64,000 nucleotides of DNA from Crocodylus rhombifer (GCA_038503035.1 JAVSML010024239.1:52603-116602); one strand, 5' to 3'. Positions 22,038-34,132 are shown, counted from the stretch's first letter. Numbers and translations: made by a program. The notes: generated from the letters alone by a model not told the origin.

Positions 22038-22122
22038 CAGATCCTTAGCTAGTGTAAGTTTTATATAGCTCTACTGAAGTCAATGCCAGTATGCCAAATT
22101 ACACACACTAAGGGTCTAGCAT
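22038..22122. repeat. Degenerate palindromic repeat ('gatcctnagctngtgtaa' type)
   Basis: 'ggccagatccttagctagtg' on the left and 'acacacactaagggtctagc' on the right are imperfect reverse complements around 'ctactgaagtcaatgcc'. A similar left half occurs near 42920-42965. Confidence 0.5.
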
Positions 22123-22129
22123 TTTGTGT

Positions 22130-23220
22130 TGCTCTGCCCTAGAAAGACGATTGCAAATGTTCTTTCTTAATGCATTTTACATTCAAAATATCCTGAATAA
22201 GCTTTATTTATGGTGTGTTTGTATGAAGGGTGTGGGGGATAATTAGTTTATATGTAGCAATCAAGTATATCAGGTTCTCTTGAATTATTAAACTTAATTA
22301 GTTTAATTTATTATTCCTTTGGGCTACAGTATCTGTATTAAATGCCAATCTAAATTGTGGTATATTTGATTTAGTGGGAACATAGATTTGGTTATATATT
22401 GCAATGCCACTAAGTTTCCACAGAAACCAATGATTCTGCTTTACTCTTGTTCTGTTTAGCTTGTATTTTCATAAAATGCCAGCAGAAATTAAGAGCAGCT
22501 TCAAATGTTCTCAGCGTTCCGAATTGCATCAATAGTTCAGTGAATATTCAAGTCACAGAGGCCCTGATCCTGCAAATGTAGACCTGTATGCTTAACTTTA
22601 TGCACTGGTAGGAGAGATTTATAGGCCTTGCTCAGGATAATTCTGAGGACCCATAAAAGTTGAATAACAAAGGAGCTAAGGCACTGTAGGATGCCTGCTC
22701 TATACACTGAGCTGGAGGGGAGCAGAACAGGGAAACAACCAGCTATTTCAACCACGTCTTCCAATAAAGCCCAATTTCTGGAAATTAATGGCACCCTAAC
22801 TTCCAGCTGATGCCCTTTTCCAGGTTACAGGTCAGGGTTGTATGACTGTAAATAACAAAGGTATGGGTTTGCATCAGGAGAAGCCCCCCAGGAATATTTC
22901 ATTTGATATAATCATTGTTTCAGCTAGCATAAATGCTGGAAAAAACTCTCCTTTCCTAGTTCTCAAGATATCTTCTCTTTCCTCTTACATATATGAGGAA
23001 CTCCATGCCTGGTCCTTGTAAGGAAAAGCAGATTATTTTCATTGGGTCCACCATCTAGAGGAAAATGGAGGATTTTGCCTGAGATACTAGTAGTTCTGGT
23101 TTTGCAGGAGACGAACCAGAGATTGGACACCCTCATTTACTCCCTCAGGCTACCATTACCGTAGCCGAAACTGGCTTCTGGATGCAGTTGCTTTGAGGAA
23201 AGAAGTTTTATGAACACTAA
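22130..23220. other. Repeat-poor DNA with one short ancient repeat
   Basis: No exon recognised. At 22555-22630 'ggccctgatcctgcaaatg' and 'atgcttaactttatgca' match a short repeat also seen, more diverged, at 63120-63185. Confidence 0.45.
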
Positions 23221-23610
23221 GGCCATGTCCAGACGAGCATGGCTGTGTGGTATGTGGTGCCGCAGACACGTATGTGGTGTGACATACTGCAGACTTAGAT
23301 GTTCTCTGCACTACAAGAGTGCTGTCCATGTGTGCACTGTTCTGTTTTGGTTTTTTTAATGGTGTGGGGGTTTTGTTTTGTTTTGTTTTGGTTTTGGTTT
23401 TTTTTGTTTTTTTGTTTTTTTTTGACCTCTGGATATCCAGGGGTCAAGAAAACAGAGTAGCTCACACACAGGCAGCATGTGCCACTCAAAAGCAGAGCTG
23501 GGACACCCACGCTGCTGGCTCCGGCCTCCCCTACCCCACTCAGGGTAACTTGTGCAGCTGTGCAAGCTACTTGTCCCTGGGGAGCCAATCATCTACACTC
23601 ACCCATGCCC
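23221..23610. mobile_element. Family A palindromic MITE, copy 3 (reverse orientation)
   Basis: Starts 'ggccatgtccagacgagc', then 'gtggtatgtggtgccgcag', 'ttagatgttctctgcac' and, at the right, 'gctacttgtccctgg'. This is the block order of the copy at 9185 in reverse complement. A T/G-rich tract at 23345-23421 has expanded inside. Next to it, 23422-23447 is a near-perfect 26-bp palindrome centred on GGATATCC. The right border against the next TIR sequence at 23614 is uncertain. Confidence 0.6.
23345..23421. repeat. T/G-rich low-complexity tract
   Basis: Runs of GTTTT and T with isolated G, inside the family A copy. Confidence 0.8.
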
Positions 23611-23939
23611 CGAGGGCATGTCCACACAGGCAGGCACATGTGTTTGTAGCAGCACAAATACCAGCAACACAAATATTGTGCCTCACTACACGTGCCTGAA
23701 TGTGCACTTTGGTGTGGGGAAATTGTGCCACTGGGGGCAAGCTGACCCTGCCCAGCTCCTCCTGGATCTTCAGCCAGGGGGAGCTAGAGGCTGCAGTATA
23801 AGCCGTCCTAGTAAGCAGCTCAGCGCTACCTGCCATCAGGAGTTTCTGGCGGGGGGGTTAGCACCTTGCCTGGCCTCGCAGCACTTCCCTCTCCACCATC
23901 TAAGTCAGCTGGAGAACACCAGACCAGTCCACTTTTCCA

Positions 23940-25190
23940 CTGTCCATTGCCACCACCTCTACACACCTGTGTACCGTATGATCTATTATGCGGGATCTGC
24001 TTGGCAAGGGCATGGCTGGGGCACCCTAGTGGCTGAGTCTGTACTCCACCCTCATCCGATGAGCCACAGGGGACCTCAGCTGGTGGCTCCTCCATGGAGC
24101 CATTGCTATGGGCGTGTATGTGGCGAGCTTCATGGACACCCCAGTCTCCTGCCCCTTCTGTGGAAAGAGGGAGACTGGCACACATGACCCTCAAGTGCAC
24201 CAGGCTGCAGCCCCTCCACCTCCTCCTGAGATTCTGGTAGGATTTCACCCCCCACTTATTGTTTCTGGTCACCCCATCCATGGCTCCTCCAAGTCTTGGG
24301 ACCTCCTAGTCAACCTCCTCCTGGCCCTGGCCAAGTGGGCCCTGTACTTGACCAGGAAGGAGGCTCTGGTCAAGAAGATGCCTGGGGACTGGGGCCACTT
24401 TCCTCTCACTTTTCCATACAGAGTACCAGTGCAGGGTGTCCACCAGCTCCTTAGTTGCCTTTGAGGACCAGTGGGTGTCCCCCTCAGGTGCACTTATTTT
24501 CATGTTTTGACCCTTTGGCCCACACAACACTCCTATTCTCTTCTTTTCATTAGTTGTCTCAAGAATTTAGTTGTGCCACTCACTCATTAGCCCCACATGG
24601 GGTTACTAGTTTGCCAGGTGGGTCATAGGGCCTGTAGTAGGAGTGTTACAAATAGACAGGAGCTTCTGAAGCCCAGCCAGTTGGTATCTGAGGACACTAG
24701 CCCCTTGTGCCATCTGGCCTGCTGCAGCAGCCCTAACCTAGAGTGGACTTTGCACCTGCTACCCACTGCAGCAGTCTGGCAATGGGGGTTGCTACCTGGC
24801 TGTGACTTGCTGGCACCTGCAACAGCATCTGCCCCCTTGGACGTGCAGTGCCATGGCTGCATGCCTGCCAGACCCAGACGGGGACTGCACGGCTCCCTGG
24901 GCTGTGGTATGGGCACTGCAGCAGAGCCTCCTGCACCTCTGAGCTGCTGCCAGTTGGCCCTGGCTGCACAGTAGGCCTTCATGCAGCACTGCTGTCACAT
25001 CTTCTGGTGCCCCTACTCTGCCATCTGGGCAGCTATTGCCTGGAAGAGGTGCTTGTTGTGTTGGCCCACTTCGAATGGTTAAAGCATATCCTTCTGGCCC
25101 TATATGGCCAGGTCAGCTACCTTGTCATCCTCCAGCTGTAAATTCTTGGATTTAAAAAAAAAAAAAAAACCCAAACAAAAAAAAAACTCA
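23940..25190 (+). mobile_element. Tx1-like LINE, 3' part with ORF2 tail and poly(A)
   Basis: Conceptual translation gives 'ATGDLSWWLLHGAIAMGVYV' with 'PVSCPFCGKRET', then, after a degraded patch, 'KSWDLLVNLLLALAKWALY' and 'TRKEALVKK'. This matches the order I know from the C-terminal end of Tx1-clade LINE ORF2 in turtles and fish: a CPFC zinc-knuckle segment followed by a 'RDLLVNLLLALAKMAIY' block. Frames shift and stops occur, so it is dead. About 670 bp downstream the sequence runs into an A-rich tail (25154-25171 and on to about 25188), the expected LINE 3' end. The 5' limit is approximate. Clade assignment is from memory of the motif. Confidence 0.6.
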
Positions 25191-25439
25191 TTAAAATACC
25201 TGACATTTGTATTCTTCCATGATTAAAATGAAATGCCACTATATATAGAGAGAGATCAGTTGGGCAATGTTATATTGATATATTTACAATTTTAAGGCAA
25301 TTTGGAAGCCTACCAGTGCCTCCATCTTCATAATAAAATGAATTTTAAACATCTATACACTTTGGTGTTCGCTTTTGGGGGGTTTTTTTGTTTTGTTTTG
25401 GGTTTTTTTAATCACAAAAAAATTAGAGCTGCCCTCTTC

Positions 25440-26040
25440 TCTCACCAGGATGTTGGGGACTGAGCAACACTGGGATGCCAGTGCCCTGCCCCTGTGCATG
25501 TGTTTGCCCCTCACTCCTGACCTACAGTCTCTGCCTGCCCCCCACTAGCTCCCTCCTGGCAGCAGCTCCATCCCAGCACCAGGACACGAGTCCAGCTGCC
25601 GCTGCACCACCGACTGCTTTTGCCTCTGAGCGGTGCCAGTCCTTGCTGTTCTGCCCCCTGCACCTCTTCCCAGAACCCAGCAATCCCCATGCCCTTCCTG
25701 GGAAGCCCCTGGCTAGGGCTCGGGGACTAGGTTGGGCAAGCCCCTTCCCTTACAGGCCAGCCTCTCCCTGCACAGGCTGCTCTTGGGGGCAGGGAGGCTC
25801 TAAGCCTCTCCTACCCGGACTGTTCCCCCATTCCCCAATATCTCTCTCTCCTGCTACCTCCACACATCACCCCAGCCCATCACCCCCCCGCCAAGTGGTT
25901 TCTGGGATCAGAAGACCCTCAGGCTGGGGCCACATGTCCCTGCATTGGTGTGGACACAGGGCAGGACTGTGGTGTGGCAGTTGCCCTTGCAGCAGTGGCT
26001 CCTGCCAGCCTGTCCTATCTCCAGGAGTGTTTCCTGCACC
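25440..26040. other. GC-rich, C-rich block
   Basis: A strand of mainly C, T and G inside the composite TIR element. A 193-codon open frame covers it, but its composition (Pro, Ser, Cys, Leu) simply follows the base bias, and no domain is visible. Confidence 0.5.
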
Positions 26041-26225
26041 CCTTTTTTTTTCCTAGTGTGGTTGGGGGGGGGTTTGACACTGACTTCCCACTATGAACCC
26101 TAGAGTCTGTGCTGCAAATATGCAGTGTGGGAAACAATCTCTCATTCGTGGCGTGCCTCCTGCACCATCTCAAACTGCTTTGAGATGCCGCAACAGGCAC
26201 ATGCTCATTCGTCTGGACGTGGCCC

Positions 26226-27002
26226 AAGTCTAAGATATCAGTCTCCAGCATTTTCTAGCTTGTAACTAATGTAAAAGTCCAGCAGTATGTCAAACTTCAT
26301 TAAACAATCTTGAGGAGGCAGAAGCATTGTTACATGACACATGTACATGTAGGTAATTGGATAAATACTTGGCTTAGTTGAATGTAACACTTTGAGAGAC
26401 AGTTGTTAACTGGTTTATTTTAATGCCTGTTTAGCTGGTACCAGTTATTAAAGCAATCACAGGCTGCTCCTTGTCAACAACTTGTGATCAAAAGTTACTA
26501 AATCAAATGGAGCAGCTCAGTTCCCATGGCTTTCCTTCTGTTTCATTCTACTTTGCTGTAGAAGCTCACGCCCCACACCCTTGTCATGTTGAGCATACCT
26601 CAAGCCTGCTGCTTCAAGAGTTTCTCGTGAATGACAGCATTAATCATCTTTTGGCAAAGGTTCACAAAAATCTGTCCTTCTTTAAGTGAAAGACTTTGGA
26701 GAGCTGCAGAGTAGGATCCAATAAAAAGGGGAAGCGTGATCTCTTGAATGTGCAAAAGCAGCATTTGGAGGAAGCGAACTACAATCTATTGATAAGTCCC
26801 TGGCTGCCGTGTGTGCTCTTGCCCAGATTTCCCCCCCTGCCAAGTGGGACACGCAGTGCTTTTGGCCTGCCGGGGACTGAACCATTTTGTTAGGGGTTCA
26901 CTTTCAGCAGAGCATCTGCACTGCCTACTTCCATGGGACCATTTTTTTCACCATTACAACTCATTCTGTAGGAACTTAATATCAGCCTTCAGTGATATGA
27001 AG
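26226..27002. other. No gene recognised
   Basis: Mixed-composition sequence without assignable repeats or exons. Confidence 0.45.
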
Positions 27003-27305
27003 GGTGGTTCCAAGAAGGTAGAGCTAGACTCTTCTCAGTAGTGGCAGATGACAGAAACAAAAGCAATCATTTCAAAGTGCAGCAAGGGAAGTTTAGGTTA
27101 GATATTAGGAAAACTCGCATGCAGAGGGTAGTGAAGCACTGGAACATGCTACCCAGAGAGGTGGTGGAGTCTCCATCCTTGGAGGCTTTTAAGATCTGGC
27201 TAGACAAAGCCTTGGCTGGGATGATCTAGTTGGGGATGGTTCTGCTTTGAATAGGGGGTTGGACTTAATGATCTCATGATCCAACCCTAATTTTCTATGA
27301 TTCTA
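27003..27305 (+). mobile_element. CR1 LINE 3' end, 300 bp
   Basis: Carries the end of ORF2 (the frame from 27041 reads 'RLDIRKTRMQRVVKHWNMLP', 'REVVESPSLEAFKIWLDKAL', 'AGMI' and then stops), followed by the CR1 3' untranslated signature 'ggttggacttaatgatctc' and the tail 'ttctatgattcta'. 5'-truncated, relatively well kept. Confidence 0.9.
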
Positions 27306-28077
27306 AGCTGCCACATTTCATCAGAATCCCCATTTTACTGTTTGGGGTGTTTAATCTGGCAAACTACTCCACATCACTTGCACATTACAATTCTGAATCT
27401 CTTGTGGTCCAGTGACCTGCAATACGGTCCACAGAAACAAATGGGAGGGTGAGCAAGAGGGGATGGAAAGAGGGGGTGAATACCCTATTAGAAAGAAGGG
27501 GAAGAACACCACCTATCAATTTCTGATCAATATTTATGGAGCCAATTCTAGGACCTTGAGGCCTGGTTTACCATGTATAACCAGCAGATGGTTATACAGA
27601 GACAAACTCATTCCTGGTGTGCTACATTGACATTAGCTTTCCACAAAAGGGAGGAATTTGACCCATTCTAAAATTTAAACATAAAGGAAATCTATTTCTC
27701 CTACAGAACTGAGAAGCCATTTTTGTGTAAAAATAGCATGTATTAGTGGCACAGCATTGAGTATTGCAAGAGCCAGTCTGCAGTACAGGATCACATCAAG
27801 GGAGTTGAACTTTCCCAGGGGAGGTGAGGTCACTATATACTGGCAGCCCAAGTGAAGGGAGCCATATCTGACATGTTTGCCGTCTGCCAGGGATCAATCC
27901 AAAGCCTGCTAAGATCAGGTGTTCCACTGCTTTGAATAGGCCTTGGATTAGATAACTAAGACATGATTTATCACAAGGGGCAATGTTCCATGCAGACTTG
28001 CTGTATGACAAATTCAGTTGTGTTTTGCTATTCAATGCCTTGTTAAACCCTGTAAGGATCCATGTGCGCTGCCTCTT
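27306..28077. other. No gene recognised
   Basis: No exon, RNA gene or clear repeat. Confidence 0.45.
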
Positions 28078-28393
28078 GGGGACTTTTACACAAGCTCCAA
28101 TCCATTCTGATTAAAATGGATCACAGCAGACTTGAGTAATTGAGTCTGCTGGAGTGATCCCATCAGCATGCTCCGGTGTGTTGCAGTATCTCATGTATTC
28201 AACGTCCCTGCACTTCAAAATGGTGGTGGGATGCTTTAACTACAGCTTGTTTCATGAGCCCTGCCACCATTTTGAAACACAGGATGCTGAATACACAAGA
28301 TGCTGCAGGTGTTTTAATTAGAGAGGCTCCCGAGAGCTGTTCTAATTAAAACGCTCTCCTACCCCTACCTTGGAGCATGTGTATTAGAGTCCC
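28078..28393. mobile_element. Palindromic MITE, tandem unit 1
   Basis: Left 'ggggacttttacacaagctcc' and the reverse complement of the right end 'gggactctaatacacatgctcc' form the terminal inverted repeat. Inside, 'ttcaaaatggtgg' pairs with 'ccaccattttgaa', and the 'gtattcaa' and 'ctgaatac' blocks pair further out, so the whole unit folds back. Unit 2 follows directly. Confidence 0.6.
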
Positions 28394-28683
28394 ATAGGGC
28401 ACCTATACATGTGCCCAGAGCCTGCTCCAACATGCCGTAATTGGTGGAGCACTCTAGCAGCTTCGGTATCATGTGTATTCAGTGTCTCCCTTTTCAAAAT
28501 GGCAGCAGGGGCACTTTAACTAAAGCTCATTGAACAAGCACTAGTTAAAGCACCCCCGCCGCCATTTTGAAACACTGGGCACTGAATACATGAGACACTG
28601 CGGGTGTTTTAATTAGAGTGGCTCCCGAGAGCCGCTCTAATTAAAATACCTCCCCACCCACCCTGGAGCGGATATAAAGATGT
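28394..28683. mobile_element. Palindromic MITE, tandem unit 2
   Basis: Same block order as unit 1: 'catgtgtattcagtgtc', 'ttcaaaatggcagc', central 'ctttaactaaagctc', then 'gccgccattttgaaac', 'ctgaatacatgaga', 'ggtgttttaattagag', 'gctcccgagagc'. The junction with unit 1 contains the self-complementary 'gggcacctatacatgtgccc' (28398-28417). A partial copy lies at 2480-2650. Confidence 0.6.
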
Positions 28684-31583
28684 TCTATTGCTGAGTTCAA
28701 ATGACAGCTGGTCCGCTTGCAAACAGAACTCTTTGGTGCCCCATCTTTTGGTAGACTCGGTGTGGGATTGGAGACCCGCTCTCTGCCACTCTTTTACTGA
28801 CTACTACTTGGGGAAATCATTTAGCAGGTTTTTATGGGCACAAGCCAGAAGAGAATCCAGTTCACTATTTCTTAGCTCTGCTACTTTTGCAGCATTATCA
28901 ACTGGCAAAACTATCTCCTTTGTGAAAGTGTGCAGGTAAAATCTGAACCACACAAGAGGAGTGGTAAAAAGAGATTTTCCTATAGTTACTTTTTTTTTTC
29001 CAGAGCAGAACTACACTGTAAAGATTTACTGTTGGCCCTGACTTCCCAAATGGCTATTTCAAACAGACTGTAAAACGTATCCAGAGCAGTAGGCAGAGGT
29101 CAGTACATTGGTACAGAACAGAAAGGCAGATTTGTATTCAAGCAGACCCAGCTCAGTCATTCTAGTATTCGTTCAAGCTTATGATGATTTTTTTGCAGTG
29201 GCACAAAACCTCCCTGTTCAGCTGACATTTTAGCAAGTTATCATCTTTTGGTGGCTCAGCTGGGATTTTTCTAACCTTGACAAAACAGTTGAAGTGATTT
29301 TTAGGGTTCTTGCTACTGTCCAAGTGCAATATTGTATTTTCATAGAACTAATGGCTTCTGGCACACATCATAATCAATTGGCGTTAGCGACTGACATAAG
29401 ATCTGAAGAGGCTAATTAAAATGGATTTCAGTCGTATGCCAAACCCTGGCTGCTTTGTTGTGATTTGTAATATCTTCACTGTTGCTTGGAGTTTGGCCGT
29501 CTGGCAAGCTGGCTCACATGACATCTCTCTACTTCACAGCACTTGTAAATTAGTCTTTTCAGTTTTTATTTAGTATTAAAATCAATGAGGAGGAAAAATG
29601 GGTCTCGTATCAAAGTGTTCAGATCTGGTTAAAACATAAGCGAGACCCATAAGAAACTGCACGAGATCAGGCAGCGAACGGACTAAAAGCCAAGAGGCTT
29701 GGGGCTTTCAGTGTTCTTATTTTACCCCTACATGCTATCCAAGCCCTATTTTATGTCCTCTGCCCAGCTGCCAGCTGCTTCTGGAGATGCTGCGATTGCC
29801 CTGTGTCTGTGTGAGTGATCATTTGAATTCTGCTGGCATCACAGGGATTCTGGAGTTCCCTTGTGACTGTTTTGAACAGTGCTGCAGTTAGCTATTAATT
29901 ACTGTGCTTTATCTTTTCAGTCATGTGACCAGGACTTAGTGTTAGACTTAATTGCTCCTCTCTCTTAATTATCAGTTAGTATTGGTGTATGCTGCTCTAT
30001 TGATATATACTTCTTGTTTTGTTTTGTTTTCTGATCCATATTGATATAGGCTGTGTGCTTCTCAGCAGGCTGTTTTTTCAAAATGGATTAGCTCATCTTG
30101 GAGGTTGAATGAGTGAGCAACAGGATGTCACAAGAAAGCTCTTAATGCCACGATGCTTTAGAGACAACTGCTCTTTGCATTCTTTTCAAGGTTCTGTGCC
30201 TTGAGTCGTGTGTGTGCTACGTCATAAACAAGTGCTCTCTGCCTAGGTAGGAAAATGTTAGTTGTTCTTTCCCAAGCTCTGCTCGCAAGCCAGAGCCTTC
30301 TGGAAAGGCAGCTCCATTCTCCATACATGTTCATATGATCTTCCCTTTTCTTTCGTGTGTGTTTTTTATCAGCTGTGAAATAATGAACAAGGTTGATATT
30401 TTAAAATGTTGTCATTTTAAAGTGGTGTCCCATCCAAATAAATGGGACAGCTCTATGTTTCTCTGATCTGGACCTTCAAACTGAGTGATCGGGCACAAAC
30501 TAGGTAATACGTGGTTCACAGGAATATTTTATTTTCCTCATAGCCATTAAGACTGGAGACTTTAAATTAACATGTAGGTTTTTGCAGTGCACACATGCTG
30601 AACTGTATTGGTCTAGACCTGATGATCCTTGCATGGATTAGGATATTTCAGTGATCACAATTCATTTAGACTGAAGTAGAGTATTTTCTAAAACCATTTT
30701 CAAAGTCTCTTCCCCCCTGCAAACACACCACCCGCTTCTCCAGACCTTTAACTGTAAGGAGTGTTAAGGTCCTTTCTCGCTGAAAAATATGGGTGTTGGA
30801 AAAATTAATAGAGAAAGGGAAATATGGATGTATATGGTTGATGTACTAAAACAAAGCAAGAATGGGACAAAAGCACTAGGATCAGTTTGGACTGAATTTT
30901 GAATTCTAAAGTCAGCAAAGGTTTGAGATGATGCTACTAAATAATAGTGAAAATTTTCCACTGAGCACGATGCATTCAGGGTTCTATCCAAGTGATTTCT
31001 AATCATGCTAATGAGTCGCACAGCTAAATCCCTGATAATCATACTGAAAATTTACCCCAAGGATTTAATTTGTATCTTCACAAGAAAACAAATTCTGTGA
31101 TGAAGCTGCTGCTTTTATCCCTAATTGACTTTATTATACTCTAGGTATTACAGCACATATGTGATACCATGCTGTATCCCTGGTCCCTGGTGCCTTGCAG
31201 CTGAAAGGCCTGCTTGGGTTTCTCATTGAAGTAATAGGCAGAGCTCCTTAGTGCTAATACTTTACCAGTATTAGGAGCGCATGAAAAAGCCATGTGCTTC
31301 TGCACAGTTAACCAGGATGTCTTCATGGTTGTTGCATTTAGACTGACCTATGAAGGGCCAGTCCTGAACAGTGCTGGGCACCAGCAGTTTCCATCAGTAT
31401 CACATTGTCTGATCCAGTTGTCCATGGAGCTGATGCACTCCTCCTGCCTCTAGACAGAATTGTATCTACGCTTGCTCAACAAGTGTTTAGCACCTTTTAG
31501 CATTCACATGTTTAAGTACTAAGCATAACTCTGTAATGTTCTTATGTCTTTTACCAGATGGGTTTTTTTTTTTTCTTTCCATT
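28684..31583. other. Long repeat-poor stretch, no gene recognised
   Basis: Nearly 3 kb with almost no transposon hallmarks, unlike the flanks. Two parts (29340-29760 and 29880-30260) are even in composition and carry TAATTA-type homeodomain-like words. They are listed as candidate conserved non-coding elements. No exon structure was seen. Confidence 0.5.
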
Positions 31584-32262
31584 AGAATCATAGAAATTAG
31601 GGTTGGAAGGGACGTCAGGAAGTCATCTAGTCCAAGCCCCTATTCAAAGCAGGACCATTCCCAACTAGATCATCCCAGCCAAGGCTTTGTCTAGCCAGGT
31701 CTTAAAGGCCTCCAAGGATGGAGCTTCCACAACCTCTCTGGGTAACCTGGTCCAGTGCTTCACTTCCCTCCTAGTGAGAAAACTCTTCCTAATATCTAAC
31801 CTAAACTTCCCTTGCTGCAACTTGAGATTTTATTGTTTGCTTCTTGTTCTGTCATCTGCCACCACTAAGAACAGTCTAGCTCCATCTTCTTTTGAACCCC
31901 CTTCAGGTAGCTGAAGGCTGCTATTAAATCTCCCTGCGGTCTTCTCTTCTCTTCTCTAGACTAAATAAGACCAGTTCCTTCAGTCTTTTCTCACAAGTCA
32001 TGTCCCCCAGCCCCTCACCATTTTTGTTGCTGGACTTGCTCCAATTTGTCCACATCCTTTCGGTAGTGGGGGGGCCCAAAACTGAACACAGGACTTCAGA
32101 TGTGGCCTCCCCAGTGCTAAATAGCGGGGAATAATTACTTCCCTGGACCTACTACCAATGCAGCCCACTATGCTGTTAGCCTTTTTGGCAACAAGGGCAC
32201 ACTGCTGGCTCATATTCAGGTTATTGTCCACTGTAACCCCCAGGTCCTTTTCTATTAGTTTC
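31584..32262 (-). mobile_element. CR1 LINE 3' part, about 680 bp
   Basis: Begins with 'agaatcatagaaattag' and 'gggttggaagggac', the antisense CR1 3' end, then the antisense of ORF2's terminal region, ending in the antisense of 'ggacctgggggttac' (near 32250). On the minus strand the frame at 32231-31998 reads 'MSQQCALVAKKANSIVGCIG', a degenerate CR1 ORF2 segment. A T-rich run at 31562-31574 lies just outside. Confidence 0.9.
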
Positions 32263-33536
32263 CATACATTTTGAACTATTGCATTTAAATATAAATATTA
32301 CCTCAAGCTCTCTCAAAATATGTTTCAGCCTACAGCTGCCATATGATTCATCATCACTAATCTCCAAAATAAAACTACTTTCTTTTCCGTTCTTTTTTTA
32401 TTTTATTTTTTAAAGGTGGGAGAATTGGCTTGTACAGTTCACTGTGCTTATATTTATTCACAAAGTTATGAAGAAAGTCACCCTTTGGTTCCCATGCAGC
32501 GTCACCTGATTGTAGTTTAAGAATCAGGCATGTGCTACATGCATTTTAAACAGATGCAAAAAAACTTGTACTTGGGTTTGGACTTCAATAACCAAAATAA
32601 TTTTGTCATTTTAAAAAAATTAAATGCAAAGAACGCCCAAAAATACCTCTCTATTCTCTCTGCTCTTTGGACCAAATTCTGCTCTTTAGCATAGATTGAT
32701 TTTAATGGCTATACAAATAACTTTTAATGTTATTTGTATTGAAGCTACTCCTAAGGCTTCTTATACTGGCATTCTCTCATCCAAGACCCCCAAAAGGGTT
32801 AGAAAGGAGAGTGCCTACTCAGTCATCCTGTCCACATATTCATATTATAAAATCAACGCCTGACTTGGTTTTCTCTTTTTTTTTTATTGAAGTGCAAAAC
32901 AGCTCTCCTCTATTTCTCATTTGAGCAAGCACATCAATAGGCTGCTTCATTTTGGCTGATGCAATTGGAATAATAAATGGTGGACTCAGAGCCTTGGTAC
33001 ACAGTAATTTTGAGTGCCTCCTTCAGCTCTTCACCCCTGGATTGTCTGCACTTGAGCATCTTAAACTAGTTTTAAGCATTAGTTATGCAGCTCAGTTACA
33101 CCACGCCAGGGCAATATTAAGTCTGATCTGCACTACCCAGCTCCTTTTCCATTAAGGCAAGGCCAGTCCCCACAGATGTGCTGCCTAAGTTGAAGCCCTC
33201 CAGTCTCCAAGGATCTCACACACCCACCTGTAGAGCAGGGATAGAAGCCTGTCCTGGCTCCCCGGCTCTCCACTGGCAACTCACAGATACAGCTCTTAGT
33301 CTTGCCCCTGCTCACCAGGCCACTAGTGACAAGTGACAGCTGTGCAGGTGGGGGACAGTCGGAGAAGGTTTCTAGATGAGTGGTGTGACCGCTCTAAATT
33401 CCAGGCTTGCACTAACACTGATCAGTATTTGTGTGGCTCACAACATAAGGTGTAACAGTTGGTGGATGTGCTCTGTTGAAGAGTAGGAACGGTAAGTCAT
33501 TTGTCTAGAATGCTTATTGAAAGTCAGGGAGTTACC
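32263..33536. other. No gene recognised
   Basis: AT-rich to 32900, then mixed. No exon or assignable repeat. Confidence 0.45.
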
Positions 33537-34132
33537 TCAGCTTACAAGAATTAGCAGGTGCATCACAAACAGGTCTAGGAAGGTGATACTTCCCCTCTAC
33601 GCAGCATTGGCAAGGCTGCAGCTGGAGTACTGCATTCAGTTTTGGGCGCCGCACTTCAAGAAGGATGTGGAAAACCTTGAGAGGGTTCAGAGGGGGGCCG
33701 CTCATGGCTAGGGGCCTGCAGGTAAGGAGAGATTGAGGGACCTGGATCTCTTCAGCCTCCACAAGAAAAGGCTGAGAAGGGATCTTGTGGCAGTCTACAT
33801 ATTCATTGTGGGGGGGAAAGCAAGGAATAGGAGACACTTTACCAGGGCGCCCCTTGTGGTAACTAGAAACAACAGCCACAAATTGATGGAGAGCAGATTT
33901 AGATTAGACATCAGGAAGAACTTCTTCACGGTCATAGTAAGGGTTACCAGAATCTGGAATGGGCTCCCAAGGGAGGTGGTGCTCTCCCCTACTCTGGAGG
34001 TCTTTACAAGGAGACTGGACAAGCACCTGGCTGGGGTCATCTGACCCCAGTACTCTTTCCTGCCCAGGGCAGGGGGTCGGACTCGATCTGCTCAGGTCCC
34101 TTCCAGCCCTAAAAATCCATGAAATCTATGAA
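33537..34132 (+). mobile_element. CR1 LINE 3' part, about 600 bp
   Basis: ORF2 tail visible as 'VILPLYAALARLQLEYCIQF' and 'WAPHFKKDVENLERVQRGA', then in another frame 'DLFSLHKKRLRRDL' and 'FRLDIRKNFFTVIVRVTRIW', 'NGLPREVVLSPTLEVFTRRL'. The 3' end has 'ggactcgatctgctcaggtc' and an octamer-like tail ending near 34132. 5'-truncated and frameshifted. Confidence 0.9.

Larger units (their letters stand above)
23221..26224. mobile_element. 3-kb composite TIR element
   Basis: The outer ends GGCCATGTCCAGACGA (23221) and, in reverse complement from 26224, GGCCACGTCCAGACGA match at 15/16. A second TIR-like sequence, 'gggcatgtccacacaggc' at 23614, also resembles the 26225 end over a longer, looser stretch. 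So either one 3.0-kb element or a 2.6-kb element abutting copy 3 is present. Flanks are TAA and CAA, a poor duplication. Inside are family A sequence, a Tx1-like LINE fragment and a GC-rich block (25440-26040). Treat as a composite whose order of events is open. Confidence 0.45.

Noticed and set aside
23552..24187. Open frame of 211 codons as a possible gene
   Set aside because: It starts in a MITE and ends in the Tx1-like LINE remnant, in a different frame from the recognisable ORF2 blocks.
25154..25188. Processed pseudogene, suggested by the A-rich tail
   Set aside because: The upstream sequence resembles a Tx1-like LINE 3' end rather than a spliced host mRNA, so the tail is attributed to the LINE.
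28398..28417. Transcription factor palindrome or operator
   Set aside because: The self-complementary 20-mer lies exactly at the junction of two tandem MITEs and is better explained as joined terminal sequences.
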